From positions 1 through 15,588 of the forward strand of contig CAWGMT010000001.1 in NCBI GenBank assembly GCA_963823675.1: a stretch of 15,588 nt of DNA. The letters run 5' to 3'. A program made the position numbers and the translations under genes. The stretch comes from CAWGMT01 sp963823675. Its GTDB lineage: Bacteria; Planctomycetota; Planctomycetia; Isosphaerales; Isosphaeraceae. The notes beneath the pieces are model-generated. The model had not been told where the DNA came from and searched no databases. It worked only from the letters and a program-made list of their open reading frames with translations. This document shows positions 1-7,279 of the stretch, piece after piece (position 1 is the stretch's first letter; every line of letters starts with the position of its first letter).

Positions 1-64
1 GTTCCGTGAGCCGCCGTCTGAGTGGACCCGCGGAAGAATGCAAGCGGTCGGTCCGGCCCGAGAG

Positions 65-114
65 TCGGCTTTCGCTCCGCGAAAGCACGCCTCTTTCGCG
101 GAGCGAAAGGCCAC
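65..114. repeat. Dispersed palindromic element, copy 1 (perfect 17-bp inverted repeat)
   Basis: The arm ctttcgctccgcgaaag (69-85) is followed by a 7-nt spacer and by its exact reverse complement (93-109). Each arm is itself a small hairpin: ctttcgc/gcgaaag around a 3-nt loop. The region can therefore fold as one long stem or as two short ones. Related copies in the same orientation lie at 11358-11427 and 15516-15584, all outside genes. This is the most symmetric of the three. It resembles non-autonomous REP/MITE-like intergenic palindromes; that assignment is inferred. Confidence 0.85.
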
Positions 115-228
115 TGTAATCCCGGAAGCACTCGGCTACCACTCATCGGATTCAGCGGTCCCACTTAGTGAGCCGCCACGGTCCCGCGCGGGTCGCTTGT
201 CGCTCCTTCCGGGAATCGGGGTCGATCC

Positions 229-256
229 GATCGCGATTGGCGGCGCGATCGCGATC
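229..256. promoter_or_regulatory. Operator-like inverted repeat upstream of the kinase gene
   Basis: The half-site gatcgcgat (229-237) faces its reverse complement atcgcgatc (248-256) across 10 nt. The second half also forms the 10-bp palindrome gatcgcgatc (247-256). Arm centres are 19 bp apart, near two helical turns, which suits a dimeric DNA-binding protein. It lies about 85 bp before the kinase ATG. The symmetry is directly visible; the regulatory role is inferred. Confidence 0.4.
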
Positions 257-264
257 AGATTTCC

Positions 265-295
265 TTGTAAGGTCTCCGGCCAGATTGCGTATAAG
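265..295 (+). promoter_or_regulatory. Possible sigma-70-like promoter of the kinase gene
   Basis: ttgtaa (265-270) and tataag (290-295) resemble -35 and -10 boxes, but the 19-nt spacing is longer than ideal. This is the most AT-rich patch of the leader and lies 45 nt before the kinase start, just downstream of the inverted repeat at 229-256. The evidence is weak. Confidence 0.25.
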
Positions 296-339
296 GTAAA
301 TAATGGGAACTGACCCCGAGTCGCGCGGGAGTCCCGTCC

Positions 340-1599
340 ATGGCCGAACACGAACGATGCCCGAGATGCGGATGCGAATTGCCCATCAACGCCCCCCAGG
401 GTCTCTGCCCGGCCTGTCTGCTCCAGCAAGGCCTCGAGAGCGAGGGCTCGGCCCCTCCGCCACGGCCACGCCCTCCCGACCCCGATCCAACGAAAACCGT
501 TCTGCCTGGCGGCAGCCCGGAGGGCAGCGAGACCGCCGTCGAGCTGGGCACGATCCTGCGCTACTTCGGCGATTACGAGCTGCTCAAGGAATTGGGCCGC
601 GGCGGCATGGGGGTTGTCTACAAGGCCCGCCAGCTCAGCCTGAACCGTCCCGTCGCCTTGAAGCTGCTCAAGTCCGACATCCTGGCCACTGACGACGAGC
701 AGCGGCGGTTTCGGAACGAGGCCGAGTTGGTCGCGCTGTTGGACCACCCGCACATCGTGCCGATCTACGAGGTGGGCGAGCACGACGGCCGCCAGTATTT
801 CAGCATGAAGCTGGTCGCGGGCCCGAGCCTGGAGAAAAAGCTGGCCGGCTTTGCCGCCGACCCCAAGGCCGCCGCGAAACTGGTCAAGACGGCCGCGGAA
901 GCTGTCCACCATGCCCATCAACGGGGCATCTTGCACCGTGACTTGAAGCCCTCCAACATCCTGGTCGACGACCGGGGCCAGCCCTACGTGACCGATTTCG
1001 GGCTGGCCAAGCGGGTCGAGGGGGACAGCGAGCTGACTGTCTCGGGCGCGATCCTGGGTACCCCGCCCTACATGGCCCCCGAGCAGGCATCGGGCCGGCG
1101 GGGAGCCGTGACGACGGCAACCGACGTGTACGGGCTGGGCGCCATTCTGTATGCGCTCCTGACCGGCCGCGCTCCGTTTCGGGGGCAATCGGTGGCGGAG
1201 ATCCTCGAAAAGGTGCGCGAGCAGTCGCCCACGCCGCCCTCGAAGCTCAATCCGCACGCCCCGCGCGACCTCGAGATCATCTGCTTGAAATGCCTGGAAA
1301 AAGATTCGCAACGGCGGTACCCATCGGCCTTGGCCCTGGCCGACGACCTGGCCCGCTACGTGGCTGGAGAGCCGATCACGGCGAGGCCGGCGGGTTCTTT
1401 CGAGCGGCTCTGGCTCTGGTGCAAGCGAAACCCCAGGCTGGCCGCCGCGCTCGGCTCGACGGCCGCGGCCCTGGTCGCCGTGGCGGTGCTTTCGCTGCTA
1501 TACGCCGGCGATCAGAGGAAATTCGCCGTCGCTCAAACCGATAACGCGCAGGGAGAAGAAGGCGACGCAGACGATCACAGCCCAGGCCAAGGATCTTAG
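340..1599 (+). CDS. Membrane-anchored Ser/Thr protein kinase (N-terminal part of a kinase-WD40-TPR protein)
   Basis: A Hanks-type kinase that phosphorylates Ser/Thr residues of unknown targets. It starts at ATG 340, with GGGAG 8 nt upstream. Residues 7-26 form a small zinc ribbon (C7, C10, C12, C23, C26). The kinase domain starts near residue 78 and is complete: glycine loop GRGGMG (86-91), ATP-binding K108, catalytic HRDLKPSN with D201, DFG at D219, and APE at 246-248. A single transmembrane helix spans about 367-388, so the kinase is cytoplasmic and the rest probably lies beyond the membrane. The last 25 or so residues are an out-of-frame tail: near CGCGC 1545-1549 the sense shifts to the next frame and continues as the linker of the WD40 part. 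The whole locus, 340-5408, would encode about 1,690 aa. This fusion architecture is common in planctomycetes. Confidence 0.93.
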   Translation: MAEHERCPRCGCELPINAPQGLCPACLLQQGLESEGSAPPPRPRPPDPDPTKTVLPGGSPEGSETAVELGTILRYFGDYELLKELGRGGMGVVYKARQLSLNRPVALKLLKSDILATDDEQRRFRNEAELVALLDHPHIVPIYEVGEHDGRQYFSMKLVAGPSLEKKLAGFAADPKAAAKLVKTAAEAVHHAHQRGILHRDLKPSNILVDDRGQPYVTDFGLAKRVEGDSELTVSGAILGTPPYMAPEQASGRRGAVTTATDVYGLGAILYALLTGRAPFRGQSVAEILEKVREQSPTPPSKLNPHAPRDLEIICLKCLEKDSQRRYPSALALADDLARYVAGEPITARPAGSFERLWLWCKRNPRLAAALGSTAAALVAVAVLSLLYAGDQRKFAVAQTDNAQGEEGDADDHSPGQGS

Positions 1600-1912
1600 G
1601 GGTTCGCTCAAGGAGTCGAACCGACGGATGGCGGCTCTTTACTTCGAGCAGGCTCAGACCGACTTCGAGAAGGGCAAGAACGGCTTCGGCCTCGTTCGCC
1701 TGGCCGCCTCCTGGCGCGGCCCTCGCCGCCGAGGACCCGGGCTGGAAGCACACCGCCTGGGGCGCGATCTCCGCATCGGCGCGATACACCCCCAGCCCCC
1801 GGATGGTTCTCGCCGCGGAAGGGACTGTCAGAAAGGTCGCCCTCAGCCCAGACGGGCGCACGGTGCTGATCGCGTGCAGCGACTTGAACGAGCATGAGGG
1901 CGGCTACGTGGC
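1548..1912 (+). pseudogene. Frameshifted linker and first WD40 motif of the kinase-WD40 gene
   Basis: This stretch joins the kinase to the WD40 domain and is read in two frames. The frame through codon 1628 (ATG) gives a polar helix ending in FEQAQTDFEKGKNGFGLV and LAASWR, the usual coiled linker of planctomycete kinase-WD40 proteins. At GCGCG 1714-1718 the sense passes to the next frame (AALAAEDPGWKHTAWGAIS), which carries the first blade motif, VALSPDGRTVL. Near 1922-1925 it shifts again to RLWDTVTG. The protein reads smoothly if two bases are restored at 1545-1549, two at about 1716 and one G at about 1923. It is not a separate gene. Confidence 0.75.
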
Positions 1913-4354
1913 GTGGTTATCAGGCGCCTTTGGGACACCGTCACGGGCCAGCCGCGCGGTCCGCTCATGAAATTCGACGGCAAAATCACGGCCCTCGCTT
2001 TCAGTCCCGACGCACGGGCCGTGGCAACCGGCAGCGACGACGGTAAATCCCAGCTCTGGGACGCGGCCACCGGCCAGGCCCGCGCACCATCAGCAGATCC
2101 CGGTGGCCAAGATGTCAGCTTCCCGAGAGCTCCAGTGGAGGCCATCGCTTTTAGCCCCAATGGTCGCACAGTGCTGGTAGTCAAGAGGGACAGGCTGGCG
2201 CTTTGCAGCCTCACCACCGGCGAGACCCGAATGCTGATGGTCCGTGCAACGCACCACCCTGAGACGGGCAGCCCGTGGCCGGCGCGGCGACTGGACCTTG
2301 CCGCCGGCGAGACCTTGATCAAGCGCGGATTCGATGGGGAGGTAGTGGAATACGGGATCTCAATGCATACCGCGGGCTGCTTCAGCCCGGACGGACGGAC
2401 CATCCTGATCGGCGGGTCGGGAGCGATACTCCTTGACGCGACCACCTTCCGGCGACTTACCCCGCCGCTGTTCGACCCACGAGCCGCACCACTGCCCGGC
2501 CCTGGTGAAGTCCGCACCGTGGCCTTCAGCCCCGACGGACGCACGGCCATAACCGTAGGGGCTGACCAGATGCGACGGCGTTGGGACGCCGGCACCGGCA
2601 AGCCCATTGGGGAGCCACTACGGCTCCAAGGCGGGGCCGACGCTATGGTGATCAGTCCGGACGGACGGACCCTGCTGACGGGCAGCGCACTTTACAGGTA
2701 CGTGAATAGCGGCGTTATTGAGGAGCACCGCTCCGCGAGGCTGTCTGACGCCGCCAATGGCCGGCTTATCGGAGAACCGCTCGAGCACCAGGGTGCCATC
2801 CTGACCTTCAGCCCGGACGGCAAGATCGCGGCTACCGCTGGTCATGATGGCAAAGTGCGGTTGTGGGACGCGGCTACGGCTCGGCCGATCGGCTTGCCAA
2901 TGGCAAACAATCAAAGCGTGGAGGCGCTTGCGTTTAGCCCCGACGGGAAGACCCTTGTCACCGGCGGCTTGGGAGGCGCGCAGGTCTGGGACGCCGACGC
3001 GGGCCGCATGGACGGGCCGCGCCTACACCACCTGGGTAGCGTCGGGTCTGTTGCCTTCAGCCCGGACGGCCGGATGGTCCTGACCGGCAGTGCTGACGGG
3101 ACTGCGCGGCTATGGGACCCAGCCACTGGACGGCCCCTGACACCGCCCCTGCGTCACCCTAACAAAAAAGTCTGGGGCCTCGCGTTCAGTCCGGACGGGC
3201 GGACAGCGATCACCGAAGCATCTTCCCTTCACAACGAATGGTGGTGGAACCCGCGGGAGTCAACATCGAATGCACTGCCTGCATGGTCCGATGATGGTGA
3301 CGTGCGGCTCTGGAACGCCGTCACGGGACTGCCCATCGAGCTCTCGCTGGAAATTCGCCAGGCAGCCCGAGGGAACCGACCCGGTGCCCAGAGAGAGCCT
3401 TCTGAATTGAGCCAGGCGAGAAAGCGGCGCGGTCTGATCGGCTGGGCTTTCCGCCCGGGCGGCCTGTCTCTTCTGATCGACGGCGGTGAGGGAACGATGC
3501 GTCTCTGGGACGCCGGGACCGGCCAGCCACTCGGACCACCGATAGCGCACCCGGAACCGATTAGAACCGATGGATTGGCGCCTGATCCGCCATCCCAGAC
3601 TGCGGGTCTGGGTGTCCTGAGAAAGGAGGCGATCCGACCGCGGTTGACGCCTGATCCGCTATCCCAGACTGCGGGTCCGCCGTTAGCACACGGCGGCGCA
3701 ATTCGAACTGTCTTGAGCCCGGACGGCCGTACCGTCGTCACCGTATACAAAGACGGGATCGCACAGTTGAGGGACGCGACCACTGGCCGGCCTCTCGGGT
3801 CGCCGCTGGAACACCGGGGAGGAATCAAACAAGATCAGAGAGCGCGGGACAGCGCTCGAGACGGTTCGCCGGTCCAGCGGAGTATCCAAGAGGCTTTCTT
3901 TAGCCCGGACGGTCGGATTCTTCTGACTGTGGGCATTGACGGGAGCGCACGCTTGTGGGAGGCTGCGACCGGCCGACTCATCGGGGCGCTGGAACACCCA
4001 GCGGAGGATTGGGATGATAAAACACCACCCAGGGCGTCCAATTTCGTCTTCCGCCCGGACAGTCGGGCCGTGCTGACCGTTGGCGCGGAAGGCTCGGCAG
4101 TGGGAGGCCGCTACCGGGCGACCGCTCGGGCCGTTCTTCGACTACACCGGAGCGATGGGTCGACAGGAGGCTTGGAATTGGTTTACTTTCGACTTTGGCC
4201 CGGATGGCCGGACCGTGCTAATCATCGGCCGGCTCGAGGCGCAGGTTTGGGACACTGGCGCCGGGCGTCCTATCTCCCCGCGACTGCCACACGGGGACTG
4301 GAGCCGATCGGCCGCACTCAGCCCCGACGGGCGGACCATCCTGACCGGCGATGA
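1913..4354 (+). CDS. WD40 beta-propeller region of the kinase-WD40-TPR protein
   Basis: The GTG at 1913 is only the edge of the open frame; the sense starts near 1925 and leaves this frame near 4094-4097. It carries 13 blade motifs of the type AFSPDGRT, each paired with an RLWDAATGRP-like strand (for example LAFSPDARAV, VAFSPDGRTA, LTFSPDGKIA, VAFSPDGRMV, FFSPDGRIL). With one motif before and three after, the full protein has about 17, enough for two propellers with extra blades. Such domains are protein-interaction platforms and may sense ligands outside the membrane; the partner is unknown. Several blades are degenerate (RLSDAANG, QLRDATTG, AFRPGGLSL), and two linkers are unusually long: one with EASSLHNEWWWNPRE, the other holding the repeated segment at 3575-3677. 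Residues after about 4097 in this frame are out of frame. Confidence 0.88.
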   Translation: MVIRRLWDTVTGQPRGPLMKFDGKITALAFSPDARAVATGSDDGKSQLWDAATGQARAPSADPGGQDVSFPRAPVEAIAFSPNGRTVLVVKRDRLALCSLTTGETRMLMVRATHHPETGSPWPARRLDLAAGETLIKRGFDGEVVEYGISMHTAGCFSPDGRTILIGGSGAILLDATTFRRLTPPLFDPRAAPLPGPGEVRTVAFSPDGRTAITVGADQMRRRWDAGTGKPIGEPLRLQGGADAMVISPDGRTLLTGSALYRYVNSGVIEEHRSARLSDAANGRLIGEPLEHQGAILTFSPDGKIAATAGHDGKVRLWDAATARPIGLPMANNQSVEALAFSPDGKTLVTGGLGGAQVWDADAGRMDGPRLHHLGSVGSVAFSPDGRMVLTGSADGTARLWDPATGRPLTPPLRHPNKKVWGLAFSPDGRTAITEASSLHNEWWWNPRESTSNALPAWSDDGDVRLWNAVTGLPIELSLEIRQAARGNRPGAQREPSELSQARKRRGLIGWAFRPGGLSLLIDGGEGTMRLWDAGTGQPLGPPIAHPEPIRTDGLAPDPPSQTAGLGVLRKEAIRPRLTPDPLSQTAGPPLAHGGAIRTVLSPDGRTVVTVYKDGIAQLRDATTGRPLGSPLEHRGGIKQDQRARDSARDGSPVQRSIQEAFFSPDGRILLTVGIDGSARLWEAATGRLIGALEHPAEDWDDKTPPRASNFVFRPDSRAVLTVGAEGSAVGGRYRATARAVLRLHRSDGSTGGLELVYFRLWPGWPDRANHRPARGAGLGHWRRASYLPATATRGLEPIGRTQPRRADHPDRR
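3575..3677 (+). repeat. Intragenic 34-bp direct repeat with a hairpin, inside the WD40 coding region
   Basis: Positions 3575-3608 and 3644-3677 match at 32 of 34 bases, with starts 69 bp apart (exactly 23 codons), so the reading frame is kept. Both encode a DPPSQTAG or DPLSQTAG peptide. The first copy contains a perfect hairpin: cccagac (3594-3600), a 5-nt loop, gtctggg (3606-3612). The repeats sit in an extra linker between two blades, where a typical WD40 repeat has only a few residues. It looks like an in-frame insertion followed by duplication; that origin is inferred. Confidence 0.8.
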
Positions 4355-4901
4355 TGAGGGCGATGCACGTCTGCGGGACGCTGTTACCGGTCGGCCTCTC
4401 GGACCGCCGTTGAGCCACCGGGGTGCAATCAACTTTGTAGCGTTCAGCCCGGACGGCCGGACTGCGCTGACCGGAAGCTTTGACCAGACGGCGCGGCTGT
4501 GGGACACTACGGAGTGGCCGGATGAGTGGGCGCCGGACGTGACACTGCGGATCGAGGCTATGAACCGACTGGCTCTCGACGAGCAAGGCGAAGTTCGCTA
4601 CCTCGAGGATGCCGAATGGAAGGGTCGTCTCGACCGGCTAGCCTCCAAGGGCATCCCGCTCCACCAACGGCCCCGCTGGACGCTCGACCCGACCTTGGAC
4701 GATTCCCAGCCGACCGCCCGCGCCGAGCCTGGGCCGAACGGGAGCGCTGGGCCGAGGCCGAAGCCGCTTTCGACGAGGCCGTCAAAGCCCGGCCTGAGGA
4801 CGGCCGTGTTCGGTGGGAGCGCGGCCGTTTCTTCGCCTCGCGGTCCCAACCCGAGCGCGCTGCCGCCGACTTCGCCCACGCTCTTACCCTCAACGTCTTG
4901 A
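4080..4901 (+). CDS. Last WD40 blades and junction region of the kinase-WD40-TPR protein
   Basis: The TTG at 4080 is not a real start. The previous frame ends its sense with VLTVGAEGS, and this frame resumes with RQWEAATGRPLG at about 4096, so the break lies at TCGG 4094-4097 and is consistent with a lost CG pair. It carries the blade motifs FDFGPDGRTV, AALSPDGRTI and VAFSPDGRTA and closes with RLWDTTEWP near residue 143. A short helical connector follows (MNRLALDEQGEV, WKGRLDRLASKG). The sense leaves this frame near 4726, where a G appears to be missing; everything from about 4727 to the stop at 4901 is out-of-frame proline/serine-rich sequence. Confidence 0.82.
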   Translation: MARKARQWEAATGRPLGPFFDYTGAMGRQEAWNWFTFDFGPDGRTVLIIGRLEAQVWDTGAGRPISPRLPHGDWSRSAALSPDGRTILTGDDEGDARLRDAVTGRPLGPPLSHRGAINFVAFSPDGRTALTGSFDQTARLWDTTEWPDEWAPDVTLRIEAMNRLALDEQGEVRYLEDAEWKGRLDRLASKGIPLHQRPRWTLDPTLDDSQPTARAEPGPNGSAGPRPKPLSTRPSKPGLRTAVFGGSAAVSSPRGPNPSALPPTSPTLLPSTS

Positions 4902-5062
4902 ACAGCCTCAATGGCGAGGCAACGGGATTTCAAGTGGACGCCGGCGCAGAAAGGGCTCGCGCGGAGTTATCAAACGATGTCCTCGCTGATCGCGCCGTCG
5001 CCGATCGGGTCTACTCGCTGGTGCCTAAGGCGACTCTTCGGCCTCCTCGACCCACTGACCAG
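4727..5062 (+). pseudogene. First TPR-like segment of the kinase-WD40-TPR protein (out-of-phase piece)
   Basis: From about 4727 the sense lies one frame back and reads WAERERWAEAEAAFDEAVKA, then GRFFASRSQPERAAADFAHA. These are paired amphipathic helices of TPR type, as is usual at the C-terminus of planctomycete kinase-WD40 proteins. It continues through LSNDVLADRAVADRVYSLVP to GCGC 5062-5065, where the sense moves to the next frame (ARYWVSQERWAEAEAAY). It has no start codon or ribosome binding site of its own and belongs to the upstream gene. Confidence 0.65.
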
Positions 5063-5408
5063 CGCCCGGTATTGGGTCAGTCAGGAGCGCTGGGCCGAGG
5101 CCGAGGCCGCCTACAAGGAGGCCAGAAGGACAGGGAGTAAAGAACGCTTGGCGAGCGGGTCGTTCCAGATCGAGTGCGGCCGCTTCTTCGCGGCGCACGG
5201 TAAGCCTGATGACGCTGCCCAGTCCTTTCTGAGTGCGTCTGGGGCCGTCCCGTTCACTGACCTCGCAAAAGAGATCCTCGCCTGGCCGGCTGTTCGAGAT
5301 CTGTTCTTCGGTCCGAATCGGCGCTACGGTTTTCTCAATGTGGGCCGTGAAATGACATATAGCTGGGTGCTCGACGCCGTCTTCCCCAAAGAACCGTTCG
5401 CCCACTGA
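4911..5408 (+). CDS. C-terminal TPR segment of the kinase-WD40-TPR protein
   Basis: The sense of this frame begins near 5064 with ARYWVSQERWAEAEAAYKEA, a TPR helix nearly identical to the one at 4735. It continues with IECGRFFAAHGKPDDAAQSF and ends with a region not recognised as a known domain (LAWPAVRDLFFGPNRRYGF, then PKEPFAH and the stop at 5408). The part before 5064 is an out-of-frame overlap and the ATG at 4911 is not a true start. TPR arrays bind partner proteins; the partner here is unknown. No convincing terminator follows the stop. Confidence 0.72.
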   Translation: MARQRDFKWTPAQKGLARSYQTMSSLIAPSPIGSTRWCLRRLFGLLDPLTSARYWVSQERWAEAEAAYKEARRTGSKERLASGSFQIECGRFFAAHGKPDDAAQSFLSASGAVPFTDLAKEILAWPAVRDLFFGPNRRYGFLNVGREMTYSWVLDAVFPKEPFAH

Positions 5409-5503
5409 CGCCAGCGAGCAGAGCCGCGTCCCGCAGCGTCATCGTCCGTCTACCGGCGACGCCCTCTTCGTCTAATGACGCGAACCGGCCGGTCTAGACG
5501 CCG

Positions 5504-5713
5504 TGGCCAATTGACCACCCGCGCAATCGGACTGCGCGGGCCAACCGGCCGTTGGGCCCGCTGGAAGAGGAGTATGGTGCGGCGGAGCATCGAGTGCGAG
5601 CAACCGTTCGGGTCGGGGTCGTGGCAGGCGGAGGTGGCGCCCGGCGCGGGCTGGAGTCGCTGCTCCGCCCGCGCGGGCGTACTCGAAAGAAGGCCACAAA
5701 GCGCGAGTTCTGA
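5504..5713 (+). pseudogene. C-terminal relic of a REP-associated tyrosine transposase (RAYT)
   Basis: RAYTs are HUH-type transposases thought to move REP palindromes. Only the tail is left, read in three pieces: WPIDHPRNRTARANRPL (from 5504), then RRSIECEQPFGSGSWQ (about 5580-5625), then ARRGLESLLRPRGRTRKK to the stop at 5713. Together they match the usual RAYT ending: WPxxxPxxWxxxVNxPL, then RRSxxRGxPFGxxxW, then ARRLGLxSTLRPRGRPRK. The catalytic HUH and tyrosine motifs would lie upstream and are absent; an in-frame stop stands at 5495. Traces such as SSVYRRR near 5437-5460 may extend it. The N-terminal loss means it cannot be functional. The assignment rests on motif recognition. Confidence 0.65.
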
Positions 5714-5877
5714 CGTCAAGATTTGGTCGGGGGAGTGAAGGGGATAAAGGGGATAGAGTGCCGGCCAGGCGCATTCATAATTGGGCCGCGGTCAAATTGC
5801 TCAGAGGTAGTCGCTCACAAGGCCAGGCGGTATCGTCAGAATGTGTGGCCGTGTTAAGAATCAATCAGGAGAGGATC
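5714..5877. other. Intergenic stretch between the RAYT relic and DUF4058
   Basis: No coding signal is visible. A short tandem repeat of ggggata (aggggataa then aggggatag, about 5739-5756) follows the RAYT relic; such G-rich runs often accompany RAYT and REP debris. The sequence becomes more AT-rich towards 5850 and ends in AGGAG, the ribosome binding site of the next gene. Confidence 0.45.
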
Positions 5878-6687
5878 ATGAACTCGCCGTTCCCAGGGAT
5901 GGATCCCTACATCGAGGCATGCGGGCTATGGGGAGACTTTCACAGCCACCTCATCGAGAAGATCGGTGAAAAACTCGCCGATGTGGCCCCGGAGCATTAC
6001 CTGATACGGACCGGGGAACGATCTTACGTTGTCCTCGTGGAATCAGAAGGCAAGCAGAGCTACGCGTTCTTGCCCGATGTCCGCATCGACGCTCCTCGCC
6101 GACGGAAGAGGGCGTCGAAGAAAGGCGGCACGGCGGTGGCCGAGCCGGACGGCGACGTCGAGCCGGTCACCATGCGACCGTTTATCCAGGAGGAGCATCG
6201 CGAAGCCTTCGTCGAAATCTACGAGGCGAAACCCGGCCAGCGGCTGGTGACAAGCATCGAAGTCCTGTCACCATCCAACAAGCGCCCCGGAACCGAGGGC
6301 TGGGAACTCTACCAGCGTAAGCGCCAGAGCCTCTTGCTCGGCGATGTGAACCTCGTGGAAATCGACTTACTCCGTGGTGGCCAGCGCATGCCCATGTTCG
6401 ATCCGTGGCCAGACAGTCCTTACACGCTGCTCGTCGCCCGGGCGACGACACGGCTTTGCCGGGCGTGGCCGGCCCATTATCGCCGTCCGTTGCCAGAAGT
6501 TCCGGTCCCGCTGGCAAAACCGGACCCAGACATCCCGCTCGATATTCAGCCGATGATTGATGAGATTTATCAGCGGTTCCGCTACGCGCGAAGCATCGAC
6601 TACAGTATACCGCTGGCGCCGCCGCTCGATGCCGCGGAAACCGCCTGGCTGAAGCAACAGTTGCAGGCCCGGCGTCGCCACCGATGA
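5878..6687 (+). CDS. DUF4058 family protein
   Basis: An intact gene of 269 aa, close to the usual family length. The start is ATG 5878 with AGGAG about 6 nt upstream; an upstream GTG at 5758 has no such site. The N-terminus carries the family signature SPFPGMDPYIE (3-13) followed by LWGDFHSHLI. The central part has LPDVRI (D67), SIEVLSPSNK (E128), YQRKR (K148) and VNLVEIDLLR (E161, D163). The end is a helical segment finishing in a basic tail. There is no signal peptide or membrane helix, so it is probably cytoplasmic. The function is not established. The order PDV, then IEVLSPS, then Y-K, then VEID parallels the Uma2/DUF820 type of PD-(D/E)XK fold, which would suggest a nuclease-like core (inference). 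Neighbours give no operon context. Confidence 0.9.
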   Translation: MNSPFPGMDPYIEACGLWGDFHSHLIEKIGEKLADVAPEHYLIRTGERSYVVLVESEGKQSYAFLPDVRIDAPRRRKRASKKGGTAVAEPDGDVEPVTMRPFIQEEHREAFVEIYEAKPGQRLVTSIEVLSPSNKRPGTEGWELYQRKRQSLLLGDVNLVEIDLLRGGQRMPMFDPWPDSPYTLLVARATTRLCRAWPAHYRRPLPEVPVPLAKPDPDIPLDIQPMIDEIYQRFRYARSIDYSIPLAPPLDAAETAWLKQQLQARRRHR

Positions 6688-6914
6688 TCGAGAGGCAATC
6701 ACGCCTGCCGCTCCGCAGCCGCGGCGATCTCGACCGCCTACGCCAGGATGGTTTCGCTGCTTCGTGTGGATCTGTTCATGGCCAAAAGCCTGTGCCGCGG
6801 GTCTCTCCCCTCTGCCGGGTCCCGACCTCCTCGGACACGCGAGTAGCCCAAATGCACCGATCATGCTAATGTCATAGCAATTCCTGATCTCGGGGCGACC
6901 GGGATTCTGCCAAG

Positions 6915-7034
6915 ATGATTTCACCGTTCGAGGATGGCGGCTACCTGCCGCCAGGGATACACAGTGCCTCGCTCGACCCGTGGCGGGAAACGGACCGGCC
7001 TCAAGTTCGGGAAGGCGAACTGACACTCCGATGA
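6915..7034 (+). pseudogene. Truncated head of a DUF6932-like protein
   Basis: From ATG 6915 the frame encodes 39 residues beginning MISPFEDGGYLPPGIHSASL, which matches the conserved start of the DUF6932 family (MIPPFxxxGxLPPGIHxATxEEF). That family is normally about 150-180 aa, with a nucleotidyltransferase-like body that is missing here. The stop at 7034 comes just before the HigA-like remnant. There is no clear ribosome binding site. I read it as a deletion relic. The 6688-6914 stretch before it shows no coding signal. Confidence 0.55.
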
Positions 7035-7042
7035 AGAGGTGA

Positions 7043-7279
7043 CGCGATGGCGATGAGGAGCAGTACGTGGAAATGTCCCGTGTCAGCGATGCCGCGATGC
7101 TCCGTTCGCTCATGGACGAGAACGGAGTGAGCCAGGCCGACGTCTTCCGAAGCACGGACATCAGCAACAGGGTCGTCTCACTCGTGCTGAACGGCACGCG
7201 GGACCTGGCCCGGGAGCACATTGCGGCCTTGTCGACGTACTTCGAGGTGGACCCCTCCGCATCCGCGGGCCGGGCTTGA
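7043..7279 (+). pseudogene. HigA-like antitoxin remnant (XRE-type helix-turn-helix, N-terminus missing)
   Basis: The frame opens after a stop at 7040 and reads DEEQYVEMSRVSDAAMLRSL, then MDENGVSQADVFRSTDIS, VSLVLNGTRDLAREHIAAL and STYFEVDPSA. This matches the C-terminal half of HigA-type antitoxins: an acidic helix, a DAxMLRxLM segment, a Cro/C1-type helix-turn-helix, and the ending YFxVxPxAF. Full-length relatives have about 50-70 more residues before DEEQY, and no HigB toxin is visible on either side. A GTG at 7067 could start a 70-aa DNA-binding protein, but no good ribosome binding site precedes it. It is either a remnant or a small stand-alone regulator. Confidence 0.6.

Noticed and set aside
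38..313. Small + strand open frame before the kinase
   Set aside because: It consists largely of the palindromic element and operator-like sequence, has no ribosome binding site and no motif.
136..1311. Long open frame on the minus strand opposite the kinase
   Set aside because: It mirrors the kinase codons in a GC-rich gene, shows no family motif and runs through the upstream palindrome; the + strand has complete kinase motifs.
6367..7221. Minus-strand open frame overlapping DUF4058 and the HigA remnant
   Set aside because: It crosses two unrelated + strand features and has low-complexity composition; no domain seen.
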